Assembly (NCBI GenBank): GCA_002504905.1
Contig: DATY01000008.1
Span: 13,285-45,423, forward strand
DNA: 32,139 nucleotides
Direction: 5' to 3'
Source of the DNA: Euryarchaeota archaeon UBA605
GTDB lineage: Archaea > Thermoplasmatota > Poseidoniia > Poseidoniales > Thalassarchaeaceae
Each line of letters opens with the position of its first letter. Within the stretch, counting starts at the first letter, position 1. The notes beneath the pieces were generated by a model. It made no database searches. It had not been told where the DNA came from and was given only the letters and a program-made list of their open reading frames with translations. Of the stretch, positions 1 to 7,038 are shown piece after piece. The position numbers and the translations under genes were made by a program.

Positions 1-930
1 AACTTGTAATCTTGTATTCATTTCAAGGAAGAAAAACTCACCTTTCGAAGTTAAAAGAAATTCAACAGTACCTGCTCCTTCATAATTAACCGCATTCGCT
101 GCCCTTATTGCAGCTTGACCCATATTATTACGAATTTCTGGGGTAACTGCTGGTGAAGGGGCTTCTTCGATAACTTTCTGATGTCTCCTTTGTAATGAGC
201 AGTCTCTTTCATTCAGATGAATTGAATTACCATACTGATCACAAAGTACTTGAATTTCAACATGCCTAGAACCTGTTAACAATCTTTCAACATAAACGGT
301 ACCATCACCAAAGGCTGCTGAAGCTTCTCGTGCTGCTGCTTCATATTCTGTCCTAAGCATCTTAGGTTCGAATACTGCTCTCATTCCCTTTCCACCACCT
401 CCTGCACTAGCCTTTACCAACAATGGATAACCGACTCTAGCTGCAGATGTTGCTAAAACACCTAGTGGGTTTGAGCCCGATTCAATCGCTAATTCTTCAC
501 CAGGAATTATGGGTACATCAGACTCAATCATTCTTCTTCGGGCTGAGATTTTATCTCCCATTGTCTCAATTGCTTCAGGAGAGGGGCCTATCCAAATTAA
601 TCCTGAATCTTTTACTAATTTAGCAAAATTGGCTCTTTCAGATAAAAATCCATAGCCTGGATGAATAGCTTGCGCTCCAGATTCTTTTGCAGCAGAGATA
701 ATTAATTCCATATTTAGGTAGGTTTCAGAGAGAGTTTTTCCTGGTAAATGTACTGATTCATCAGCAGTCTCTACATGTAATGAATTCTTATCAGAATCTG
801 AATAAATAGCAATCCCTTTGAGACCAGATTCTCTGGCCGCTTTAAGTATTCTAACAGCAATTTCACCACGATTTGCTACTAAAACGGAATTGAATTGATT
901 TGGAGCAGAAATCATCCAATCAGGCAACAT
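1..930 (-). CDS. mccA: Methylcrotonyl-CoA carboxylase alpha subunit (biotin carboxylase), N-terminal part
   Basis: Biotin carboxylase subunit of an acyl-CoA carboxylase, which carboxylates biotin using ATP and bicarbonate in the cytoplasm. The window edge cuts it after 310 codons, so the end of the carboxylase domain and any biotinyl domain lie outside. Visible motifs are the N-terminal VANRGEIAVRI (residues 18-28), HPGYGFLSE (90-98), the ATP-binding glycine loop ASAGGGGKG (174-182), ERDCSLQRRHQK (241-252) and the metal/active-site FLEMNTRLQV (301-310). The ATG at 930 follows the hydratase stop by 12 bases, with a GGTG just upstream. An ATG at 915 is an alternative. The sequence alone fits acetyl-, propionyl- or methylcrotonyl-CoA carboxylase. 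I choose methylcrotonyl-CoA because the beta subunit and hydratase upstream in the same operon are of the leucine-degradation type. Confidence 0.9.
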   Translation of the reverse strand, partial: MLPDWMISAPNQFNSVLVANRGEIAVRILKAARESGLKGIAIYSDSDKNSLHVETADESVHLPGKTLSETYLNMELIISAAKESGAQAIHPGYGFLSERANFAKLVKDSGLIWIGPSPEAIETMGDKISARRRMIESDVPIIPGEELAIESGSNPLGVLATSAARVGYPLLVKASAGGGGKGMRAVFEPKMLRTEYEAAAREASAAFGDGTVYVERLLTGSRHVEIQVLCDQYGNSIHLNERDCSLQRRHQKVIEEAPSPAVTPEIRNNMGQAAIRAANAVNYEGAGTVEFLLTSKGEFFFLEMNTRLQV

Positions 931-942
931 TTCAACACCACA

Positions 943-1800
943 TCATTCAGAAGACCAGTTTGGCTTGCGACGCTCTAAGAAAGAAGACAGACCTTCTTGA
1001 CCTTCATCTGAACCTCTCATTTCACTAGTTTTATCTAAAGTCCATTTACGAAGATCTTCATCACTACTATTCCATCTATCGAAAATACATGTTAAATTCT
1101 TAGCCTCTGTAACTGCCATAGGACCCGTCGTTAAAACTTCTTGAGCAATCATATTAGACTTATCATCAAAATCTTCCAATGATTCTGCAATATAATCAAT
1201 TAAACCTATTCTCATAGCCTCTTCGGAATCAATTTTACTTGCCATCATTGATAATCTGCGGAAATTAGAACTACCTATTTTGCGATATACATAGGGCCCA
1301 ATTACTGCGGGTAGAATGCCTAATTTTGCCTCCGAAAGAGCAATTTTCGTTCTTGGTTCAGCAATTACATAATCAAAACAAGATACTAATCCTGCTCCTC
1401 CACCCAAAGCTACACCCTGTATACAGCCGATGGTGAAACAAGGATGTGACCAAAGACTGTAGAATAAACTATCTAATCTTTCAGAATCCAGACGATTTTC
1501 TTCAGCCGAACGTGCTCCTGCATCTCTCATCATATTGATGTCTGCACCTGCGCAGAAATGCTTACCCTCGCCTCTAAAAATTATCACTCTAAGGAATTTC
1601 TTTCCTTCTGAATCTTTCAAAGATGAATTTCTCGAAACACTCCTTTCAGAAGTCCATGAAATTAGAGAAATTAACTCACTAATTAGTTCTTTATTGAGAG
1701 CATTAAATACATCACTACGATTTAAATTGATTCTAGCAATATCATCATCAATTACAATTTTACATAATTTATTTTTTGGAAAGGGATCACTCATTTTCAT
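943..1800 (-). CDS. liuC: Enoyl-CoA hydratase/isomerase family protein, LiuC-type methylglutaconyl-CoA hydratase
   Basis: Crotonase-fold protein of 285 residues, probably hydrating 3-methylglutaconyl-CoA to HMG-CoA in leucine breakdown. Visible motifs are the oxyanion-hole segment HFCAGADIN, then VALGGGAGLVSCFD, then LSEAKLGILPAVIGPYV. The first catalytic Glu of classical crotonases (in GGGCELA-type motifs) is replaced by Gly, while the second Glu is kept in SEAKLG. The GGG-x-GL and LPAVI-x-PYV patterns are typical of LiuC/AtuE-like hydratases. The ATG at 1800 is chosen because GGTGA lies 5 bases before it. Reading in from 1875 would overlap the upstream gene heavily, and an ATG at 1812 would overlap its stop codon by one base. 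It sits between the two carboxylase subunit genes, as in liu operons. The family is certain; the exact substrate is inferred from motifs and neighbours. Confidence 0.88.
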   Translation of the reverse strand: MKMSDPFPKNKLCKIVIDDDIARINLNRSDVFNALNKELISELISLISWTSERSVSRNSSLKDSEGKKFLRVIIFRGEGKHFCAGADINMMRDAGARSAEENRLDSERLDSLFYSLWSHPCFTIGCIQGVALGGGAGLVSCFDYVIAEPRTKIALSEAKLGILPAVIGPYVYRKIGSSNFRRLSMMASKIDSEEAMRIGLIDYIAESLEDFDDKSNMIAQEVLTTGPMAVTEAKNLTCIFDRWNSSDEDLRKWTLDKTSEMRGSDEGQEGLSSFLERRKPNWSSE

Positions 1801-1811
1801 TTTTCTCACCA

Positions 1812-3494
1812 TTACATCCTGAATACACCATAATTTTGTTCTGGTAAAGGGGCATTTAAACTTGCAGAAATACATAGTCCGAGAACATCCCGAGTATCTC
1901 TTGGATCAATTATTCCATCATCCCACAATCTCGCGGTAGAATAGTAAGGAGAACCTTCAGTTTCATATTTTTCTAAAATTGGCTTTCTTAAATTTTCTAG
2001 TTCATAATCACTCATTTTGGGTAAATTTTCCCTAGATCTCTGATCTTGTTTGACTGTTGCTAAAACGTCTGCAGCCTGAGGTCCCCCCATTACAGAGATT
2101 CTGGAGTTTGGCCACATAAAAACAAATCTTGGATCATACGCTCTACCACACATACCATAATTTCCTGCTCCATGAGAGCCCCCAATTATTACAGTAAATT
2201 TAGGCACGGGTACACAAGACACTGCAGTAACTAATTTTGCACCATCTTTGGCAATTCCTCCTGACTCTGCATCTCTGCCAACCATAAATCCTGTAATATT
2301 CTGTAGGAATATCAATGGTATTCCACGTTGACCACATAGTTCAACAAAGTGAGCACCTTTCAAAGAAGATTCAGAAAATAAAATTCCATTATTCGCAACA
2401 ATACCAACTGGATAGCCGTGAATCCTAGCAAATCCACAAACTAATGTGTTACCATATCTTTGTTTAAATTCATGGAAACGACTGCCATCAACAATTCTCG
2501 AGATTACCTCTCTAACATCATACGGGGTACGATTATCATCAGGAATAATTCCCATCAAATCTTCGACATCATGTTTAGGTTCCTCCGCTGCTTCAACATC
2601 CAGTCTTTGTTTAGGTTTAATATTGAGATTCTGAACAACATTACGAATCATCCGAAGTGCTTCTGGTTCATCTTCTGCAAAGTGATCTGCTACTCCTGAT
2701 TCACGCGTGTGTAGATCTGCACCACCGAGATTTTCTGCGGATACTTCTTCGCCTGTTGCTGACTTTACTAATGGAGGACCTGCCAAAAATATCGTACCAT
2801 TACCTTTAACGATTATTGATTCATCTGACATTGCGGGGATATAGGCACCGCCTGCTGTACAACTTCCTAATACAGCAGCAACTTGAGAAATTCCTTTACT
2901 AGAAAGAATAGCTTGATTTCTAAAAATTCTTCCGAAGTGTCCTTTGTCAGGAAATACCTCGTCCTGCATAGATAAAAATGCTCCTCCACTATCTACTAGA
3001 TATATACAAGTTAGATTATTCTCATCTGCTATTTCTTGAGCCCTAATGTGCTTTTTAACTGTCATAGGGTAATATGAACCGCCCTTAACTGTAGCATCAT
3101 TTGCTACAAATAAACACTCTTTTCCATGAACTACTCCTATTCCGGTGATAATTCCAGCAGAATGGGCTCGAGAATCATAAAGCCCATTTGCAGCCAAAGA
3201 GGAAAATTCAAGAAAAGGCGTTCCTGGGTCGCATATTTCTTTTATCCTCTCTCTAGGAAGTAATTTTCCTCTGCTACGATGACGATCAACATATTTCTTA
3301 CCTCCACCCTCTTTAACTTGGCTGATTTTTTGCTTTAGTTCCTCAACAAGTTGAGTATTAAATTCTCTTCTACGAATGAAATCTTCACTGTTCCGGTCGA
3401 TACGAGTCGGTAGCCTATCCATATCTCTCAACACTCCAGAGGGCATTCGAACTTTCAATTGAATGGGTTCACAATCATGATTTGCCCTAATCAA
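1812..3494 (-). CDS. mccB: Methylcrotonyl-CoA carboxylase beta subunit (carboxyltransferase)
   Basis: Carboxyltransferase subunit that moves the carboxyl group from carboxybiotin to 3-methylcrotonyl-CoA, giving 3-methylglutaconyl-CoA. Within the 560 residues I see ATVKGGSYYPMTVKKH (134-149), the N-half oxyanion segment AVLGSCTAGGAYIPAMSDE (207-225), GTIFLAGPPLVK (233-244), and in the C-half GSHGAGNYGMCGRAYDP (439-455). The AGPPLVK and SAENLGGAD segments are characteristic of MCC beta rather than propionyl-CoA carboxylase beta. Length matches the family (about 535). The start is uncertain. A TTG at 3494 overlaps the DUF63 stop in a TTGA arrangement, but no in-frame ATG with a good ribosome binding site exists. 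The ATG at 3446 is the main alternative and loses only unconserved residues. The gene leads directly into the hydratase and alpha subunit. Confidence 0.93.
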   Translation of the reverse strand: MIRANHDCEPIQLKVRMPSGVLRDMDRLPTRIDRNSEDFIRRREFNTQLVEELKQKISQVKEGGGKKYVDRHRSRGKLLPRERIKEICDPGTPFLEFSSLAANGLYDSRAHSAGIITGIGVVHGKECLFVANDATVKGGSYYPMTVKKHIRAQEIADENNLTCIYLVDSGGAFLSMQDEVFPDKGHFGRIFRNQAILSSKGISQVAAVLGSCTAGGAYIPAMSDESIIVKGNGTIFLAGPPLVKSATGEEVSAENLGGADLHTRESGVADHFAEDEPEALRMIRNVVQNLNIKPKQRLDVEAAEEPKHDVEDLMGIIPDDNRTPYDVREVISRIVDGSRFHEFKQRYGNTLVCGFARIHGYPVGIVANNGILFSESSLKGAHFVELCGQRGIPLIFLQNITGFMVGRDAESGGIAKDGAKLVTAVSCVPVPKFTVIIGGSHGAGNYGMCGRAYDPRFVFMWPNSRISVMGGPQAADVLATVKQDQRSRENLPKMSDYELENLRKPILEKYETEGSPYYSTARLWDDGIIDPRDTRDVLGLCISASLNAPLPEQNYGVFRM

Positions 3495-4765
3495 ACACCA
3501 ATTACGGCACGACCAACATCTCTCAATCCAGGTGCCATCCCAACTACTAACATTGCTAAACCTACTAACAAACGAAGATGTCGTTGTCTATGTTCAAAAT
3601 TTGCTATAGTAAAAAAGTACAATATTAGTCCCGCCAAAGCTATCTTAACGAAAGTAAATCCGAAAGCGTTTCCAAAAATCTGTATTACTTTATCAGATAG
3701 AACATGTTTTTCATGGTAGCCTAGATATTCTAAACCAATAGCTGTTGCAATCCCGTCAAGAATCTGTCCGGCGACAGCTAAGAATACAACAGGTGATGCG
3801 AATGTTGCTGCTGTACGATGTTTTTCCATTAAGTCCTTCTCAGGACCTGTTGAATCAAGATATTCTTGTTCAGTAACTCCTATTGGTAAAACTCCTGATA
3901 TCATTCCATGGTTAGCTAAAATTTCTACAGATTCTTTTCCATAATTGTACATCTGCCAACATATAATGATAGGTAAACCAATTATAAATATTAGAGGCCA
4001 GAGTACGATTTCTGAGGAATCAATACTCAAAGAATATGAAAATATAGCTCCAAGAAAAATCATAGAGCCGCCGAACCCAGTTAAGTAAACAGATCTTTGT
4101 ATTGTTGAAAAATTATCCAAAGATTTACCAAAAAATTGTGGTGAAAAGACAGCAATTAAACCAGAAATAAATAACATTTCTAATCCAATATTACTTTGTG
4201 GACCAATAGAAATAGAATGAGCATACAATAAGAACTGACAAAGTATTAAGATACTTGCTAGCCAATTAACAATATCTGATTCATCTTCATTCGAAATTCT
4301 ATTATTATTTGCTACTGAATAACCCAATGCGCCAGAAATTATAACCCAAGCAGCAGTCTGAAAATGAACTCCAGGACTTACAAAGAATGATGAAAGGCGA
4401 CTATCAAACATCTCTGCGTCTTCAACAACTTCTCCAGTTGCTGCCCATAATACAAAAGGAAAAAGTGCAATTAAAGTGTTATCAGTACCGTCAATTCCAA
4501 GTTTTCTTAACCATGCAGATAGTGAAAGAACGAATGCTCCTAAAACAATCGCATATGTTGCAGTATTAACAGTATTATAACCAGAATCACCTGTTGCTTC
4601 TCCAGAAATAGGATCCAGATAATATTCATAGATTGATCTTGTTAAAGGATTATCTATATCCATTTGATCTAAGGTAAGTCCTGCAAATAAAAGAGTACCA
4701 ACGAAATACAAAAAATATGTAGCCCAAAGTTCGTAGTCTTCCATCTCCTCAAGTGGATTTTCCAT
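3491..4765 (-). CDS. DUF63 family integral membrane protein
   Basis: Polytopic membrane protein of 424 residues in the archaeal DUF63 family, whose function is unknown. Recognisable family features are GYNTVNTATYAIVLG near residue 62, a GEVVEDAEMF segment followed by FFVSPGVHF near 110-134, and the C-terminal block with GQILDGIATAIGLEYLGYHEKH and GMAPGLRDVGR. I count roughly nine or ten hydrophobic segments. It is longer than many DUF63 members because the middle (about residues 150-270) holds extra hydrophobic segments. The ATG at 4765 has no clear ribosome binding site, but an AT-rich box lies about 30 bases upstream, so it may start its own transcript. Its stop overlaps the start of the carboxylase gene, suggesting co-transcription with leucine catabolism; whether that means a functional link is unknown. 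Confidence 0.85.
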   Translation of the reverse strand: MENPLEEMEDYELWATYFLYFVGTLLFAGLTLDQMDIDNPLTRSIYEYYLDPISGEATGDSGYNTVNTATYAIVLGAFVLSLSAWLRKLGIDGTDNTLIALFPFVLWAATGEVVEDAEMFDSRLSSFFVSPGVHFQTAAWVIISGALGYSVANNNRISNEDESDIVNWLASILILCQFLLYAHSISIGPQSNIGLEMLFISGLIAVFSPQFFGKSLDNFSTIQRSVYLTGFGGSMIFLGAIFSYSLSIDSSEIVLWPLIFIIGLPIIICWQMYNYGKESVEILANHGMISGVLPIGVTEQEYLDSTGPEKDLMEKHRTAATFASPVVFLAVAGQILDGIATAIGLEYLGYHEKHVLSDKVIQIFGNAFGFTFVKIALAGLILYFFTIANFEHRQRHLRLLVGLAMLVVGMAPGLRDVGRAVIGV

Positions 4766-4792
4766 AACTATCGCACACAGGCATCTCGCTTA

Positions 4793-4800
4793 GGTATAAC
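4793..4800 (-). promoter_or_regulatory. Candidate TATA box for the DUF63-mcc operon
   Basis: On the minus strand the box reads GTTATACC, in the 53-base gap between the KH gene and the DUF63 gene. Its centre is about 31 bases upstream of the ATG at 4765, which has no ribosome binding site. This spacing fits an archaeal promoter giving a leaderless or nearly leaderless transcript. It is a pattern match only. Confidence 0.35.
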
Positions 4801-4818
4801 GCATTTAACATTAGGAAA

Positions 4819-5550
4819 TTATTCCTCTTCAAAAATAATTTTTTCGTCATCAGCTAATTTCATCATTTCTGAAATTGCTTGCTGATCTAAAGGATCAACT
4901 TGTGAATTTGTAAACTTTCTTTCCCGACGACGACGGGCATCAGCCAAACTTGGTACTAAGGCTTCAAACGTTGAAGTATCTTCAATGACTTTCTCTTCAT
5001 ATGTTTCAAGACTGTAAGAACGAATTCTTTGACGTTTACGATCTTGTTCCAAGCCGAATAAAACAGTACCATGTTCAGAACCCTGGAGTATTCCTTCGAT
5101 AGCAGGTGTTGCTAATGCTAGAGATTCTTGATCTCCGATTACCAATACTGTTGAACCATATATTGCCATTTCTGTACCAGTTAATTCCTCAATTAGACTT
5201 CTTATTCTACCATTTGTTCCAATTAGCCTGCTTCTCATTCTTCTGGTTTGATTTGGTTGTCTGCCAACCCACTCTCTGATATCATACATTCTCAAGAAAA
5301 CATCATCTTCTAAAAGTTGTATGGCCCTCTTAGGGGCTAATCCTCTTCCGATAGCAAAAATTACATCTGGAAGTTTCATTTTTATTACAGGGTCAGATCC
5401 TTCATCCGGCCAAACAACACTAACATCACCTGAATTAGATTGAATATGCAATGATGCCCCACATGCATTCTCAATCATTTTTCTCGTGGATCCCTTTTTG
5501 CCAATAAGCACGGCTATACGATTTTTAGGAATCCGTGCTAAATGTTCCAT
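4819..5550 (-). CDS. KH-domain RNA-binding protein of the Dim2/Pno1 (Krr1-like) type
   Basis: RNA-binding protein of 243 residues with two KH domains, each with a GxxG loop: IGKKG at 16-20 and IGTNG at 110-114. The segment RLIGTNGRIRSLIEELTG is typical of the Dim2/Pno1 family, which in eukaryotes and archaea acts in small-subunit rRNA maturation. Between the domains lie the conserved AIGRGLAPKRAIQLL-type residues (about 66-80). The last 70 residues, after about 170, form a charged tail rich in Arg, Lys and Glu that ends in FEEE and exceeds the usual archaeal length of about 190. It directly follows the RIO1 kinase and aIF1A genes, supporting a ribosome-biogenesis role. The ATG at 5550 has no ribosome binding site but lies about 26 bases from a TATA-like box. 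Confidence 0.88.
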   Translation of the reverse strand: MEHLARIPKNRIAVLIGKKGSTRKMIENACGASLHIQSNSGDVSVVWPDEGSDPVIKMKLPDVIFAIGRGLAPKRAIQLLEDDVFLRMYDIREWVGRQPNQTRRMRSRLIGTNGRIRSLIEELTGTEMAIYGSTVLVIGDQESLALATPAIEGILQGSEHGTVLFGLEQDRKRQRIRSYSLETYEEKVIEDTSTFEALVPSLADARRRRERKFTNSQVDPLDQQAISEMMKLADDEKIIFEEE

Positions 5551-5570
5551 ATGTTTAGGGGAGTGGCAGG

Positions 5571-5581
5571 TATGTTTTAAC
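5571..5581 (-). promoter_or_regulatory. Candidate TATA box for a leaderless KH-protein transcript
   Basis: The minus strand reads GTTAAAACATA here, centred about 26 bases before the ATG at 5550. That is the distance expected between an archaeal TATA box and a transcription start placed on the start codon. The KH gene lacks a ribosome binding site, which fits leaderless initiation. The box lies between the RIO1 stop and the KH start. It could also be chance in AT-rich sequence. Confidence 0.35.
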
Positions 5582-5589
5582 TTCCTGTT

Positions 5590-6474
5590 TCAATTTCCAC
5601 CAGATAAAGGGGGTAATTTAGGAACTGGATCTTCTAAAACACGGAGTAAACTTTCACCAATATCTGCATTGTATCCTTGACGATTAATCCATTGAACCAA
5701 TCTTGTCACATCTCTAACAAGAAATTCTTCTGAGTGTGGATGTTGCTTTGTCACACTCTGACCAACATCAATTACCCAGGGTTCACCATCTTTCCATAAG
5801 ATATTATATTCTGAAAAATCTGCATGAACAAGCTCAGCAGTTTGCCAATTGATTGCAATAAATTCAAGTAAATCTTCGAATACCTCATATGGCTCGTCAA
5901 TTATTACATCTTTTAATCTAGGACTCACTCCTTCTCCTTCTCCTAGATATTCCATGATAAGAACATTTTTTAGATTCGACAAGGGCTTAGGGACTCTTAG
6001 GCCATATTTCCTCATTCTTTTTAGATTTCTAAATTCTTTACGTACCCAGATATTTACTAATTCTCTGTGTCTACGTGAAAGCCCTCCAAATCTTGGATCT
6101 CCATCAATATATTTTGCTAGTCCTTTGAAAACCGCATTGGTTGTATGAAATATTTTTACTGCTACTGGGCCGTGATTGGATGTTGCATGAAAAACGTGTG
6201 CTTCCTTACCTCTTGCTATCGGATAATCAAGTGTCTCTATCTCACCTTTCTGCATTAATTTATGTAATGACATTAATGTAGATTTATCGAATACTGCATC
6301 GAAAACTCTTCTATCAACCCAATCATAAGTTCCTTTTCCTAAAACTCCCTGAAGACCATCTTCAATTTCTGAGAACATTTTTTCAAATCTAGGTTCAGAA
6401 AGCCATTCATGTTTTTTCTCTCCTCTCATTAAAGCGTCGAGGTCGGGTAAATCCCAATCCTCTGAGTCCGACAT
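5590..6474 (-). CDS. rio1: RIO1-type atypical serine protein kinase
   Basis: Atypical protein kinase/ATPase of the RIO1 family (294 residues), which acts in late small ribosomal subunit maturation. Visible motifs are the RIO phosphate-binding loop ARGKEAHVF (about 87-95), a VAVKIF lysine strand (about 104-109), the catalytic loop VHADFSEYN with its essential Asp (about 217-225) and the metal-binding segment VIDVGQSV (about 233-240). The N-terminal 45 residues are acidic and lack a winged-helix domain, which separates RIO1 from RIO2. The ATG at 6474 is chosen because GGGTGA, which contains the aIF1A stop, lies 4 bases before it. A start at 6525 would overlap aIF1A by about 47 bases and adds a hydrophobic stretch not seen in RIO1. 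Its neighbours, aIF1A and a Dim2-like KH protein, share its pathway. Confidence 0.93.
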   Translation of the reverse strand: MSDSEDWDLPDLDALMRGEKKHEWLSEPRFEKMFSEIEDGLQGVLGKGTYDWVDRRVFDAVFDKSTLMSLHKLMQKGEIETLDYPIARGKEAHVFHATSNHGPVAVKIFHTTNAVFKGLAKYIDGDPRFGGLSRRHRELVNIWVRKEFRNLKRMRKYGLRVPKPLSNLKNVLIMEYLGEGEGVSPRLKDVIIDEPYEVFEDLLEFIAINWQTAELVHADFSEYNILWKDGEPWVIDVGQSVTKQHPHSEEFLVRDVTRLVQWINRQGYNADIGESLLRVLEDPVPKLPPLSGGN

Positions 6475-6478
6475 GATT

Positions 6479-7000
6479 TCACCCAAAGAAAGAATCAATA
6501 TCATCATCAACTGATGATGTTTCATTTACGACTGGTTCCTCTATTTCCAAATCAGATTCTATTTCAGATTCATCTTCATATTCTGTAGTTTCTACTTCTT
6601 CGGATGTTTCAGTTACTTCTGAAATATCTTCAGACATTCCAAATAAATCTACAATATCTGGTAATACTCCCTTTCTTGATAGATATAATGATTGAGTTTT
6701 TGTATATCTCATTACTACATTTGCTTTTTCATCTTGAAAATCCCATGGCTGTACAACAATTAGATCTCCCTCTCTAACCCATTGTCTTCGACGCATTTTT
6801 CCAGGAATACGAGCTAAACGACTGTCTCCATCTTCACAGACGGCTCTCACTCTTCTACCTCCTAAAATCTGATCTGCGATAGCGAACATTTCGTTAACCT
6901 TACGATTCGGTAAAGGAACTCTGATTTTGTCACCACTACCGGATTCTAACCTTGCTAAAAGCTCAGCATCAACCTTCTCCTCTCTACGAGCCATGACCAT
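6479..7000 (-). CDS. eif1A: Translation initiation factor aIF1A
   Basis: Archaeal homologue of eIF1A/IF1, which binds the small-subunit A site during translation initiation. The OB fold covers about residues 28-110, with VPLPNRKVNEMFAIADQILGG-like residues, CEDGDSRLARIPGKMRRR (55-72), and VREGDLIVVQPWDFQ (75-89). At 173 residues it is longer than the usual 95-115. From about residue 122 it carries a Glu/Asp/Ser/Thr-rich tail of some 50 residues ending in DDDIDSFFG. Eukaryotic eIF1A also has an acidic C-terminal tail, ending in a DIDDI-like motif, which contacts eIF5B, so the resemblance is notable. The ATG at 7000 has AGGTGA upstream; a second ATG at 6994 is possible. It lies 38 bases after nuoN and runs into rio1. 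Confidence 0.94.
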   Translation of the reverse strand: MVMARREEKVDAELLARLESGSGDKIRVPLPNRKVNEMFAIADQILGGRRVRAVCEDGDSRLARIPGKMRRRQWVREGDLIVVQPWDFQDEKANVVMRYTKTQSLYLSRKGVLPDIVDLFGMSEDISEVTETSEEVETTEYEDESEIESDLEIEEPVVNETSSVDDDIDSFFG

Positions 7001-7038
7001 CCGTCTAGCGTCACCTATGTGAAGTTGAGCCTTGGCAC

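Noticed and set aside
1801..1875. N-terminal extension of the hydratase beginning at 1875
   Set aside because: It overlaps the end of mccB, has no homology to crotonases and includes unlikely Cys/Phe-rich residues; GGTGA supports the ATG at 1800.
6475..6525. Longer RIO1 start with a hydrophobic leader
   Set aside because: It lies inside the aIF1A coding sequence in another frame, and a better ribosome binding site precedes the ATG at 6474.
7001..7038. Possible promoter or terminator between nuoN and aIF1A
   Set aside because: No TATA-like box at a suitable distance and no T-run; only the aIF1A ribosome binding site is evident.
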